Origin: DAMCZI01 sp032095175 | Lineage (GTDB): Bacteria > Bacillota > Clostridia > Clostridiales > Caloramatoraceae | Assembly (NCBI GenBank): GCA_032095175.1 | Contig: DAMCZI010000026.1 | Location: 1 to 64,000 of the forward strand | Direction of reading: 5' to 3' | Length of the DNA stretch: 64,000 nt | Shown here: positions 54,749 to 62,833 of the stretch, piece by piece | Position numbering within the stretch: the stretch's first letter is position 1 | Layout of the letters: every line of letters starts with the position of its first letter | The notes under the pieces: model-generated | What the model saw: the letters and a program-made list of their open reading frames with translations, nothing else | Database searches by the model: none | What the model was told of the DNA's origin: nothing | Translations under genes and position numbers: made by a program

Positions 54749-55870
54749 ATGGATTACAGAGAATTCAATGGTAAGAAGCGTTCCTCCTTTGGATACTTTA
54801 TGTCAAGTTTGCTTGGAGCAGTAATAGGAGGCTTTCTGCTTTTAACCTTCGGTCCAGCAGCACTGTTTGCAAAGCTGCAGCCCCAAACACCAGAGACACC
54901 AACAGTACCACAAACTCAACAGATACAGCAGGTTACAGAAACAAAAAGTGGAAGTGTGACTCAGGCTGTTAACAAAGTTATACCCTCTGTAGTAAGCATA
55001 ACCACAACCACTGTACAAAGAACCTCCTTTTCTAGAAGTAAAAAGGTTCAGGGGGTTGGCTCAGGTATAATCATTGATTCATCAGGATATATTTTAACAA
55101 ACAACCATGTAGCAGGAATGGATGCCAAAAGCATTTCCGTTTCGCTATATGATGGCAGGGAATTTAGTGGTACTCCTGTATGGACAGATCCGATTCTTGA
55201 TCTTTCAATAATTAAGATAGATGCCAGTGGTATTCCAACTGCATCTCTTGGAGATTCCAGAAAGGTAAAGATAGGTGAAGACGCCATTGCCATAGGAAAC
55301 CCGCTTGGTCTTACATTTCAAAGAACTGTAACAGCAGGAATAATAAGCGCAGTAAACAGAACAGTTGAAATAGAAAAGGGAGTTTTTATGGAGGACTTAA
55401 TACAAACAGATGCCTCCATAAATCCAGGAAACAGTGGAGGCCCCCTTGTAAACATAGGTGGCGAAGTAGTAGCAGTAAATACCGTAAAGGTATCAACAGC
55501 GGAGGGGATAGGTTTTGCTGTTCCTATAAATATTGTAAAGCCCGTTATAGAAAGCATAAAGAGAACAGGAACCTTTACAGCCCCTGTAATAGGGATAAAA
55601 GGTTTTGACAAGGAACTTGCATCCTTTTACAACTACAAAGTTGATGCAGGTATATATGTTGTTGAAGCTGTACCAGGAAGCCCAGCAGCCAATGCAGGTA
55701 TAAGAGAAGGAGATGTAATACTTTCAATAAACAACAAAAACACAAACACACTCCTCGAGCTTAAAGAAGCTCTCTATACTGCAGGTGTAGGCAGTACAGT
55801 AACAGTAAGATACAAAAGTCAGCTTGGAGCAATAAAGGATGTTAATGTAACCCTTGAAGCCTCCAGCTAA
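54749..55870 (+). CDS. htrA: HtrA/DegP-like serine protease
   Basis: A 373-aa membrane-anchored protease. One N-terminal helix (about 15-38) and a Pro/Thr/Gln-rich linker lead to a trypsin-like domain with H120 (TNNHVAG), D151 (ILDLSIIKI) and S229 (INPGNSGGP). One PDZ domain (about 280-370, GSPAANAGIREGDVIL) follows. It degrades or refolds damaged envelope proteins. ATG at 54749 after GGAGAGAAACC. It lies between walJ and rlmH in the conserved order. Confidence 0.93.
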   Translation: MDYREFNGKKRSSFGYFMSSLLGAVIGGFLLLTFGPAALFAKLQPQTPETPTVPQTQQIQQVTETKSGSVTQAVNKVIPSVVSITTTTVQRTSFSRSKKVQGVGSGIIIDSSGYILTNNHVAGMDAKSISVSLYDGREFSGTPVWTDPILDLSIIKIDASGIPTASLGDSRKVKIGEDAIAIGNPLGLTFQRTVTAGIISAVNRTVEIEKGVFMEDLIQTDASINPGNSGGPLVNIGGEVVAVNTVKVSTAEGIGFAVPINIVKPVIESIKRTGTFTAPVIGIKGFDKELASFYNYKVDAGIYVVEAVPGSPAANAGIREGDVILSINNKNTNTLLELKEALYTAGVGSTVTVRYKSQLGAIKDVNVTLEASS

Positions 55871-55885
55871 TAAGGGGAGATTGGG

Positions 55886-56365
55886 ATGAACATAAGCGTA
55901 ATAAGTGTAGGAAAAATAAAAGAGAAATACCTAAGAGACGGGATAGATGAATATAAAAAAAGGCTATCCCGTTATTGTAATATAGAACTAATTGAGGTAA
56001 TGGATGAAAAAGCTCCAGAAAACCTCTCAGAAAAAGAAGAGGATCAAATCAAAATTAAGGAAGGCCAGGCAATCCTAAAGCACATCAAGGAAGGCACCTA
56101 TGTAATTGCCCTAGCCATAAACGGCAAACTCCTCTCCTCAGAGGAACTTTCAGACATGCTCTCAAACCTCGGCCTAACAGGCAAAAGCAGCATAGCCTTT
56201 GTAATAGGAGGCTCCCTTGGATTATCAAAGGAAGTCCTAGACAGAGCGGACTACAAGCTATCCTTCTCTAAGATGACCTTCCCACATCAGTTGATGAGGA
56301 TGATACTTTTAGAGCAGGTGTATAGAGGGTTTAAGATAATGAAGGGTGAACCGTACCATAAGTAA
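55886..56365 (+). CDS. rlmH: 23S rRNA (pseudouridine-1915-N3)-methyltransferase RlmH
   Basis: A 159-aa SPOUT methyltransferase modifying pseudouridine 1915 in helix 69 of 23S rRNA. The SAM-binding knot is visible as FVIGGSLGLSKEVLDRAD. The C-terminal FSKMTFPHQLMRMILLEQVY and the end EPYHK correspond to the staphylococcal OrfX end EAYHK. ATG at 55886 after AAGGGGAG. Its last codons and following bases are repeated downstream (see attachment-site entries), so this gene is the likely docking point of the adjoining island. The gene itself is intact. Confidence 0.96.
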   Translation: MNISVISVGKIKEKYLRDGIDEYKKRLSRYCNIELIEVMDEKAPENLSEKEEDQIKIKEGQAILKHIKEGTYVIALAINGKLLSSEELSDMLSNLGLTGKSSIAFVIGGSLGLSKEVLDRADYKLSFSKMTFPHQLMRMILLEQVYRGFKIMKGEPYHK

Positions 56366-56376
56366 ATGAGGTTTTT
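56345..56376 (+). other. Candidate attachment site 1 at the rlmH 3' end
   Basis: GGTGAACCGTACCATAAGTA and the bases to GAGGTTTTTA cover the codons for GEPYHK, the stop and 10 more bases. The same string recurs at 60947 and, more diverged, at 62641. The core TACCATAA corresponds to TATCATAA of the staphylococcal SCC site. Confidence 0.65.
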
Positions 56377-56525
56377 ACTAAAATTGTTAATTTATTAGAA
56401 TAAAGCTTATCATATAAGTGTATTGTGGTAAGTTTTATTTTATTTATGTACAATATAGATATCCTACAGAGTAGGACATAATGTTGATGATAATTAGTTA
56501 TACACTATTTTGGGGGGGAGATTTA

Positions 56526-57428
56526 TTGAAGCGATTATTTGAAATAATGTATTTGCTATCAGAAAAAAAGTGTATAAAAGCTATTGAACTAGCAGAACAT
56601 TTTGAAGTATCTGTACGAACTATTTATCGTGATGTGGAAATGTTAAGTATGGCTGGAATTCCTGTATACGCTAAAAAGGGGAAGTATGGAGGAATTGCAA
56701 TCCTTGATAATTTTGTTTTTGAAAAAAGTATTGTATCTGAAGAGGAACAGATTCAAATTTTAGCAGCCATTCAAAGTATACAAGAGGTAGAAAAAAGCGG
56801 TATTAATGATTTGTTAGTTAAATTATCTGGGCTATTTCAAATAAAAAATCCAAATTGGATTTCAATAGATTTTTCTGATTGGAGTAATCAACATCAAGAA
56901 TTATTTCAAACAGTAAAATTTGCAATAGTGAAAACACGTGTTTTGAAATTTGATTATTACGGTAGAGTTGGAGAAATTTCAACTCGTAAAGTGGAGCCAA
57001 TACAGCTTTGGTTCAAAGGACATACATGGTATTTAAGAGGGTACTGTCAAGAAAAACAGGCAATTAGAGTATTTAAATTGTCACGAATGAAAAGAGTTGA
57101 ATGTCTTGATGAGTCTTTTGAGAAGAAGGAGCTTAACATAGAGGATAAAGAAGAAATTGATAAATATATAGATACTCCGCAAAATAAAATTTCATTTTCT
57201 ATGAAAATAGATAAATGTATGGCGTATCAAGTATTTGATTATTTTGAAGAACATGAAATTAAATGTAATGCGGATGGAAGTTTTGCTGTATCATTGAACT
57301 ACCCTAAAGATGAGTGGCTTTATGGAATGATTATGTCATTTGGAAATCATGCTAAAGTTATTTCTCCTGAATCATTAAAAAGCGAAATTGCAAATAGATT
57401 TAAAGAAGCTTATGAAAATTATTTTTAA
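56526..57428 (+). CDS. WYL-domain transcriptional regulator (YafY-like)
   Basis: A 300-aa regulator. It has an N-terminal HTH (KRLFEIMYLLSEKKCIKAIE, VSVRTIYRDVEMLSMAG), a WYL ligand-binding domain (about 130-210) and a C-terminal WCX extension. Members sense ligands or nucleic acids and often control defence or resistance genes. TTG start at 56526 after GGGGGGGAG; longer in-frame starts lack a ribosome site. A small inverted repeat TCCTAC-AGA-GTAGGA at 56462-56476 may be its operator. First gene after attachment site 1, probably regulating the genes that follow. Confidence 0.85.
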   Translation: MKRLFEIMYLLSEKKCIKAIELAEHFEVSVRTIYRDVEMLSMAGIPVYAKKGKYGGIAILDNFVFEKSIVSEEEQIQILAAIQSIQEVEKSGINDLLVKLSGLFQIKNPNWISIDFSDWSNQHQELFQTVKFAIVKTRVLKFDYYGRVGEISTRKVEPIQLWFKGHTWYLRGYCQEKQAIRVFKLSRMKRVECLDESFEKKELNIEDKEEIDKYIDTPQNKISFSMKIDKCMAYQVFDYFEEHEIKCNADGSFAVSLNYPKDEWLYGMIMSFGNHAKVISPESLKSEIANRFKEAYENYF

Positions 57429-57508
57429 AGTTGACAGACAGATGTCAACTTTAAAATTGTATAATAAAACAGAATTAACAATTAAGATATAGATAGGAGA
57501 GATGAACT

Positions 57509-57769
57509 ATGGAGAAAAAAATATGCCAAAGTTGTGGTATGCCTTTAGAAGATGAAAAGGAGCTTGGAAAAAATTCTGATGGTTCAAGTAACGAAGATTA
57601 TTGCTGTTATTGTTTTTCTAATGGTAGATTTATAAAAGATGAAACTTTGGAAGAAATGATTGAAAGCTGCATTCCGTTTAGAATAGGCGATGATTGTCCA
57701 GATGCAGAAACTGCACGAGCTAAAATGATGGAGTATATGCCAAATTTGAAACGTTGGAAAAAGAATTAG
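57509..57769 (+). CDS. Putative zinc-ribbon protein
   Basis: An 86-aa protein of the putative zinc-ribbon family found beside transcription regulators and GNAT genes in Firmicutes. CQSCGMPLEDEKELG at the N-terminus and YCCYCFSNGRF give the cysteine pairs for zinc. The C-terminal half (DDCPDAETARAKMMEYMPNL) is the typical tail. Function unknown. ATG at 57509 after TAGGAGAGA. It precedes the VOC gene by 14 bp, so they are cotranscribed. Confidence 0.75.
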   Translation: MEKKICQSCGMPLEDEKELGKNSDGSSNEDYCCYCFSNGRFIKDETLEEMIESCIPFRIGDDCPDAETARAKMMEYMPNLKRWKKN

Positions 57770-57783
57770 TGGAGGAGTTTAAT

Positions 57784-58230
57784 ATGTTACATTTAGGTTC
57801 CGTTTATCTTGTTGTAGCAGATATTAATAAATCTATAGATTTCTACAGCAAATTGCTTGATATGGAAGTAAGTTGTAGAAATCAAAATAGGTTTGCAGAA
57901 TTTCACTTTGAGGGACACAACATATCTATGCTTAATCCACACTTCGATGAAGAAAATCCTGATAAGATAATAAGTATAGGCAATTATGATAAAGAATTTG
58001 ATTTGACTGGTGTAACAAGTGCACCTAATAAGAATAAGTTTGTTTTAAATTTTTGGATTGAAGATTTGCAAAAGGAATACGAAAGAATTATAAGCTTAAA
58101 TATATCAACGAAGATTACTAATATAAAATATTTTTATTCTAGAACACCATATTATTATTTTCAATTAAAAGACCCTGATGATAACATTATTGAAATTACA
58201 GGTGGATATAATGGTGAGGTAGTAAAATAG
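57784..58230 (+). CDS. VOC (glyoxalase/bleomycin-resistance fold) protein
   Basis: A 148-aa vicinal oxygen chelate protein: LGSVYLVVADINKSIDFYSK is the opening strand-helix, with the metal-ligand-like FAEFHFEGHNIS and a C-terminal FQLKDPDDNIIEITGGY typical of the family. Substrate is unknown; relatives include lyases and resistance proteins. ATG at 57784 after GTGGAGGAG. Its stop is one base before the AlkD-like gene start, pointing to coupled expression. Confidence 0.8.
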   Translation: MLHLGSVYLVVADINKSIDFYSKLLDMEVSCRNQNRFAEFHFEGHNISMLNPHFDEENPDKIISIGNYDKEFDLTGVTSAPNKNKFVLNFWIEDLQKEYERIISLNISTKITNIKYFYSRTPYYYFQLKDPDDNIIEITGGYNGEVVK

Positions 58231-58231
58231 T

Positions 58232-58876
58232 ATGCATGATATTGAATTGCAAGCAAGAGAAGAGATAAACATATTATTAAGTACATTAACAAGTGGAACA
58301 CATATAAGAACAATAGATATTAGGCGGTTATCTTCAAAATTATTTCGATCATTAGATAATAAGGATATTAATAATGTATTTTTAATTTGCAAAGAGTTTT
58401 TAGACGAGCATAATTGGGAGATGGGAGTTATTGCATTTGATTGGGCATTTAAAGTCAGAGAGCAATATAACGAGAATACTTATGATATTTTTTATACTTG
58501 GCTAGAAAAATATGTTCGAGGTTGGGGAGATTGTGATGATTTTTGTACTCATGCTTTTAGTGAATTACTAGTACAAAATAAGCAATTATTTTCACATGTT
58601 CTTCAATGGACAAGACATTCTAATTTTTGCATTCGTAGAGCTTCAGCGGTAATTTCGATTCCTATGATTTTACACAACAATTATGATGGTATCAATCCAT
58701 TACAAATAGCAGATGCATTAATAATGGACGAGCATGATTTAGTTCGTAAGGGATATGGCTGGATGTTGAAATCACTTTCTACAAAAGAGCCAGACACAGT
58801 TTATAATTATTTACTTGAACACAAAAGCACAATGCCGCGTGTTGCATTTCGATATGCATTAGAAAAAATGAAATGA
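58232..58876 (+). CDS. AlkD-like DNA alkylation repair protein
   Basis: A 214-aa helical protein of the AlkD family, built of HEAT-like repeats that grip damaged DNA. The motif region DWAFKVREQY, WLEKYVRGWGDCDDFCTHAF and VRKGYGWMLKSLS fits the group; the D-W-D/C region corresponds to the glycosylase pocket of AlkD. Whether it removes bases or only binds DNA is unclear. ATG at 58232 immediately after the VOC stop. It ends just before the mini-element at 58879. Confidence 0.7.
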   Translation: MHDIELQAREEINILLSTLTSGTHIRTIDIRRLSSKLFRSLDNKDINNVFLICKEFLDEHNWEMGVIAFDWAFKVREQYNENTYDIFYTWLEKYVRGWGDCDDFCTHAFSELLVQNKQLFSHVLQWTRHSNFCIRRASAVISIPMILHNNYDGINPLQIADALIMDEHDLVRKGYGWMLKSLSTKEPDTVYNYLLEHKSTMPRVAFRYALEKMK

Positions 58877-58878
58877 AT

Positions 58879-59155
58879 AATGGCAGCCATATGAGTTATT
58901 ACTTATTTATGTGTCTGGAGAATTTTTGAGACTGCGGATTGATTTATATTAAAGTAAGCTGCAATTTCTGAAAGAGTGTATTTTTCCTCAAGAGCTTTTT
59001 TTATTATAGAAATTTTGATATCTGTATATATTTTCCTTCCTTCGTATTTCTCTGTTTGACATAGAATTCACCTCAAACTAGAGTTTTGACACTTTGAAAA
59101 TTATTTATTCCTACAGCTTAAAAAAATAAGTAATAACTCATATGGCTGCCATTAT
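58879..59155 (-). mobile_element. REP-transposase-derived mini-element, copy 2, with perfect 30-bp ends
   Basis: Bases 58879-58908 and 59126-59155 are perfect 30-base inverted repeats beginning AATGGCAGCCATATGAGTTA. On the minus strand the element starts with GAGGTGA and ATGTCAAAC. It ends with a coding tail ...KKALEEKYTLSEIAAYFNIN and QSAVSKILQTHK, then TAA at 58903. That tail is a helix-turn-helix like the C-terminus of REP-associated tyrosine transposases. The ATG and tail are in different frames, so it is an internally deleted, non-autonomous derivative. Confidence 0.7.
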
Positions 59156-59324
59156 ATTTGAAATAGATAATTTTATACTATATACTATGCTTATTACAAT
59201 ATATGCCAAAGAAGACTTGTCATTATACTTATGTAAGGTATTACAAACATGATGTAAATACATTTTATATACGGCCAATAAAATATAAATCAAGAATAAA
59301 AAATAATATGAAAGATGTGATATA

Positions 59325-60773
59325 ATGTCTATTCATTTTTATAATGTATTAACTAAAAAAAGAGAATTATTTACTCCAATAGAAGAAGGGAAAGTGAAAA
59401 TGTATGCTTGTGGAATTACTGTGTCTGGAGATGCTCACATCGGGCATGCATATCAAGCAGTAATATTTGATGTTATTAAAAAGTATTTTGAATATAAAGG
59501 ATATGATGTTACTTATGTAAGAAATTATACAGATGTTGATGATAAAATTATCGCAAAGGGTAAGGAATTAGGCATTGAACCACAAGAATATGCTAGAAAT
59601 CAGATAATTAAAACGGATTTAGAATTGAGTAGACTTGGGGTTGATAAACCAACAGTTCAAGCAAAAGCAACTGAGAATATTTATGAAATGATAGAATTTA
59701 TTAATAAATTAATTGGAAAAGGCTTTGCTTATTCAACAGAATTAGGCGATGTGTTTTTCTCTGTGAAAAAGTGTTCACAATATGGAAAACTATCTAATAG
59801 ACTTATTGAAGATAGCATTAGTGGTGTAAGGAAAGAAATTGAGGCAGGAAAGATAGATAGTGAAGATTTTGCTTTATGGAAAAGTGCAAAAGAAGGTGAA
59901 ATTTATTGGGAATCGCCGTGGGGAAAAGGTCGACCAGGTTGGCATATTGAGTGTTCAACTATGAGTATGAAATATTTGGGTGAAACAATTGATGTTCATG
60001 GTGGTGGAAAAGATTTAATTTTTCCTCATCATGAAAATGAAATTGCACAATCTGAGGCTTTAACAGGAAAACAATTCTCAAACTATTGGATACATAATGG
60101 TCTTGTTAAAATCAATGGTCAAAAAATGAGTAAATCTTTAGGAAATGGAATTGCATTAAAGCAACTTCTAGATAACTACCATCCGGATGTTATAAGACTT
60201 GTATTATTGCAAAATAGCTATAAATCTGATTTAAATATAATTGATGGTATATTTGAGGAAAATGAAAAGCATATATATAATTTTTATAAAGTTTTTAATG
60301 CTATCGATAATTTGAAAATTCAAGAAGAGTTAGCAAACGCAAAACAATCAAATGATTTACAGGCTAGTATAGTAACTGCATTTAATGATGCAATGAGCAA
60401 TGATTTTAATACAGCTTTAGCAATATCTTATTTGTTTCAATATTTTGATAAAATGAAAGCCATGTTGGGAAAATCCAAAGAAATTTATAATTTAAGATTA
60501 TTGAAAGAAACGATAATTAGAACATATTGTGTTTTAGGAATCTTACAAGGTGAACCTCAAAAAATTGTAGATGAAATTAAAAATAAGTACATGGGAAAAT
60601 ATAGAACATCAGAAGAAGAGGTTAAATCTTTGATTGAGAAGAGAAGTGAATATAAAGAAAATAAAGACTATGTGAATGCTGATAAAATCAAAGGGATGCT
60701 GCTAGAAAAAGGAATAATAATTCTAGATGGACGGAATGGAACAGAGTGGGAGATTAATATAGGTAAAAAATAA
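59325..60773 (+). CDS. cysS: Cysteinyl-tRNA synthetase, extra island copy
   Basis: A 482-aa CysRS charging tRNA-Cys. It has zinc ligand C29 in YACGITVSGD, the HIGH signature as HIGHAYQA (38-45), a second zinc cluster (HIECSTMS and FPHHENEIAQ) and the KMSKS loop at about 266-270. Helical bundle and anticodon-side domains are present to the end, so it is not the shortened MshC-type ligase. The arginine that commonly follows HIGH in relatives is Y here. ATG at 59325 with a weak ribosome site. Its place between rlmH-type repeats suggests an acquired copy, perhaps one conferring resistance to an inhibitor or serving a pathway. Confidence 0.9.
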   Translation: MSIHFYNVLTKKRELFTPIEEGKVKMYACGITVSGDAHIGHAYQAVIFDVIKKYFEYKGYDVTYVRNYTDVDDKIIAKGKELGIEPQEYARNQIIKTDLELSRLGVDKPTVQAKATENIYEMIEFINKLIGKGFAYSTELGDVFFSVKKCSQYGKLSNRLIEDSISGVRKEIEAGKIDSEDFALWKSAKEGEIYWESPWGKGRPGWHIECSTMSMKYLGETIDVHGGGKDLIFPHHENEIAQSEALTGKQFSNYWIHNGLVKINGQKMSKSLGNGIALKQLLDNYHPDVIRLVLLQNSYKSDLNIIDGIFEENEKHIYNFYKVFNAIDNLKIQEELANAKQSNDLQASIVTAFNDAMSNDFNTALAISYLFQYFDKMKAMLGKSKEIYNLRLLKETIIRTYCVLGILQGEPQKIVDEIKNKYMGKYRTSEEEVKSLIEKRSEYKENKDYVNADKIKGMLLEKGIIILDGRNGTEWEINIGKK

Positions 60774-60860
60774 TTATTAAATGAAATCTATGTTTATCAA
60801 TCATATTATTGAGTAATTCATTATGTACTTAGTCGGTAAATTTGCTATAAATCATGTAAA

Positions 60861-60897
60861 ATGGCTTACCTCAAGGAGTGTAAGCCTATATTTTTTC
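60861..60897 (+). terminator. Terminator after cysS
   Basis: GGCTTAC / GTAAGCC stem followed by TATATTTTTTC, 90 bases after the stop. Confidence 0.7.
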
Positions 60898-60933
60898 TGT
60901 TCATAAGGATATGCTTTAGAAAAAGGTCTACGA

Positions 60934-60975
60934 TATATTAGTTACGGTGAACCGTACCATAAATAAGTGAGGTTT
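60934..60975 (+). other. Candidate attachment site 2 (rlmH 3'-end repeat)
   Basis: GGTGAACCGTACCATAA at 60947-60963 is identical to the rlmH end, followed by ATAAGTGAGGTTT, which matches the bases after rlmH with two changes. The preceding ATATTAGTTACG recurs before site 3. It is not part of any gene here. Confidence 0.65.
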
Positions 60976-61017
60976 ATAGCTTTAGGCATTGATATTACTT
61001 GCCTAAGGCTATTTTTA
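60976..61017 (+). terminator. Terminator directly behind attachment site 2
   Basis: TAGCTTTAGGCA / TGCCTAAGGCTA stem with one mismatch, then TTTTTATATG. As no gene ends here, it may be the original terminator of rlmH, separated from it by the insertion. From 61018 to 61453 no gene is visible. Confidence 0.6.
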
Positions 61018-61453
61018 TATGTGAAAATACCGTATCATAAGCAATAGTGCATTTACAAAATATGTTATAATAAAATCAGGAACAAATTTGAATAATAGAC
61101 AAATAGTAATTTGTCAGTGAGCGTATGACTATAACTTAAAGCCAGACAAATTCTAATTTATATTATTGAGATTAAAGTTTTTAACAGACAACTTTGATGG
61201 GAGATTATTTAAATTGGGAAAGATGTGGTATAATGTATAAAAATGGACTAAAAGACATACTTATTAGTTGGTCAGCAGCAAAATGTTATTATGGTTAAGG
61301 GGGATTAGATTAAATGGGGAAGAAGGAGTTCTGAAGAAGTGTTCCTTTGGAAATTCTTACGAATATGAAAAATGCGAAAACAGCCAATAAGCAAGGTGTA
61401 CCAACATATTCAGACTGTTTTATTATAGACTAGTGAAAGAAGTGGTAGCTATT

Positions 61454-62002
61454 ATGAAGACATTGGAGAGTGAAAGGTTAGTTTTAAGAGATTGGAACCT
61501 TTCGGATTTAGATGATTTTCATGATATTTCATCTAATAAAAAGGTTTCTGATTTAGCAGGATTTAGACTTAAAACTAGTAAGGAGGACAGTTTTAATAAT
61601 TTAAAACAATTTATTGCGGCTTCAGATGATTCAACCTGGAAAGTAGAATTAAAAGAATTAGAGCAAGTAGTTTTTTGGGCTATTGAATTAAAGGAATTAA
61701 ATAAAGCTGTTGGTTGGTTTGAAGTATGTGAGGCCTCATGCAAGCCTGAAGCAGAAAGTTTTAAATATGCAAAAGAAATAGGTTTTGTTTTAGCAGAAGA
61801 ATATTGGGGACAAGGGGTAATGCCAGAAGCTATTAAACGAGTTCTTAGCTATTTGTTTAATGAAGAAAAAATTGATGGCGTTGTATGTTCACACTTTAAA
61901 AATAATTATCAATCCGAAAAAGCAATGAAAAAATGTGGATTTGAATTTTATTTAGAAGATGATGAGGAAAAATATTATTATGTAACTAAGAATGCAATAT
62001 AA
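61454..62002 (+). CDS. GNAT N-acetyltransferase (RimJ/RimL-like)
   Basis: A 182-aa acetyltransferase. The start MKTLESERLVLRDWNLSDLD is typical of the RimJ/RimL group. The acetyl-CoA-binding segment is IGFVLAEEYWGQGVMPEAIK, followed by HFKNNYQSEKAMKKCGFEF. Such enzymes acetylate protein N-termini or small antibiotics; substrate is unknown. ATG at 61454 has only a weak ribosome site, and a start seven codons earlier is possible. It lies between sites 2 and 3. Confidence 0.82.
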   Translation: MKTLESERLVLRDWNLSDLDDFHDISSNKKVSDLAGFRLKTSKEDSFNNLKQFIAASDDSTWKVELKELEQVVFWAIELKELNKAVGWFEVCEASCKPEAESFKYAKEIGFVLAEEYWGQGVMPEAIKRVLSYLFNEEKIDGVVCSHFKNNYQSEKAMKKCGFEFYLEDDEEKYYYVTKNAI

Positions 62003-62030
62003 ATAGGAAATATGTAAATGAGGAGATTAT

Positions 62031-62180
62031 ATGATGGATTATAGTAATCAAAATACTATTAGTGAGATCATTAATGAAGTTATTGAAAATGGATTTATTC
62101 TTAATGAATTTGATGAACATCCATCTTGGACAAATGAAAAGGTAACAGGAGAGTTTACAATTATAGCTAAGAAGAATTAA
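62031..62180 (+). pseudogene. C-terminal remnant of a SAM-dependent methyltransferase
   Basis: A 49-aa frame with its own ribosome site (GAGGAGATT), ending NGFILNEFDEHPSWTNEK and GEFTIIAKKN. This matches the last helix and strand of class I methyltransferases (pattern G-F-x-I-x-x-F-x-E-H-P-S-W). The SAM-binding part is absent. It is a broken gene, and the nearby ATG is probably fortuitous. Confidence 0.6.
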
Positions 62181-62269
62181 ACAAATTATAATTTAGCTAT
62201 TAGTTAAAAATATTATAGTAGAAAAACTATATATGTTTATTTTTTATGAAAATTTGATATAATATAAAT

Positions 62270-62409
62270 AAGAAATGTAGCAAATAAAAACAGGGCGCTC
62301 CAACACCCTATAGTATACAATTCTAGTTGCATAGGCAACTTGTATCACTATAATTTAATATGATTAAAAATAGTAGCATCCAATTGCGAGTGGGAGCTAC
62401 TATTTTTTT
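62270..62409 (+). ncRNA. Candidate antitoxin RNA of the type I locus
   Basis: A TATAAT box at 62258-62263 on the plus strand is followed by AGGGCGCTCCAACACCCT (hairpin). The transcript would end at the stem AAAATAGTAGC / GCTACTATTTT plus T-run (62367-62409). That hairpin overlaps the 3' end of the toxin gene on the other strand, the layout of txpA/RatA-like pairs. The -35 region is weak. Confidence 0.5.
62366..62409. terminator. Shared bidirectional terminator of toxin mRNA and antisense RNA
   Basis: An 11-bp stem with T-runs on both strands, starting right at the toxin stop codon (62400-62402). It can end transcription from both directions. Confidence 0.75.
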
Positions 62410-62501
62410 GGCATTTTATCAATAAGTAACACTATAAATGTTAGTAGTGCTAATAAAAATAATCCTGCCTGAAATAGTAACATTAAAGTATTGTTACTCA
62501 T
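62400..62501 (-). CDS. Holin-like type I toxin peptide
   Basis: A 33-aa peptide: MSNNTLMLLFQ, a hydrophobic helix (LFLLALLTFIVLLI) and the basic end DKMPKK. This is the pattern of the putative holin-like toxin family (Hol_Tox, PF16935) in Firmicutes, which depolarises the membrane. AGGGAGGTGAT precedes the ATG at 62501. A perfect stem around the ribosome site (GGGATGAGTGATACC region) may hold translation in check. An antisense RNA and shared terminator lie downstream. Confidence 0.7.
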   Translation of the reverse strand: MSNNTLMLLFQAGLFLLALLTFIVLLIDKMPKK

Positions 62502-62604
62502 ATGTATCACCTCCCTTCAAAAGGGATGAGTGATACCAGTAGCCCACATTTAACTATAAAATTGTACTTTAGAATTATACCATAATTATGTAGAATATAT
62601 ACAC

Positions 62605-62665
62605 AAGAATAAAGTGAAAAAACCTCACTTATATTAGTTATGGTGAACCGTATCATAAGTGAAGG
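62605..62665 (+). other. Candidate attachment site 3 (diverged rlmH 3'-end repeat)
   Basis: GGTGAACCGTATCATAAGTG at 62641 matches the rlmH end with one change in the first 18 bases and has the TATCATAA core of the staphylococcal SCC site. AAACCTCACTTAT lies 30 bases before it and is the inverted form of the downstream half of the site. ATATTAGTTATG precedes it as at site 2. Confidence 0.55.
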
Positions 62666-62833
62666 CGATTTTTGGTAGATAAGTGATAACTACAGTGGTT
62701 ACATTTGATAACCGTGTAACTTAGATGCTCGGAATTTATGTAATAAATAATTATAATTGTTGTTTACATGTTTAATAATCTTTTGTCTTGCTATAATTTA
62801 TTATGAAATGTAAATTCAATTGGGGGGATAGAA

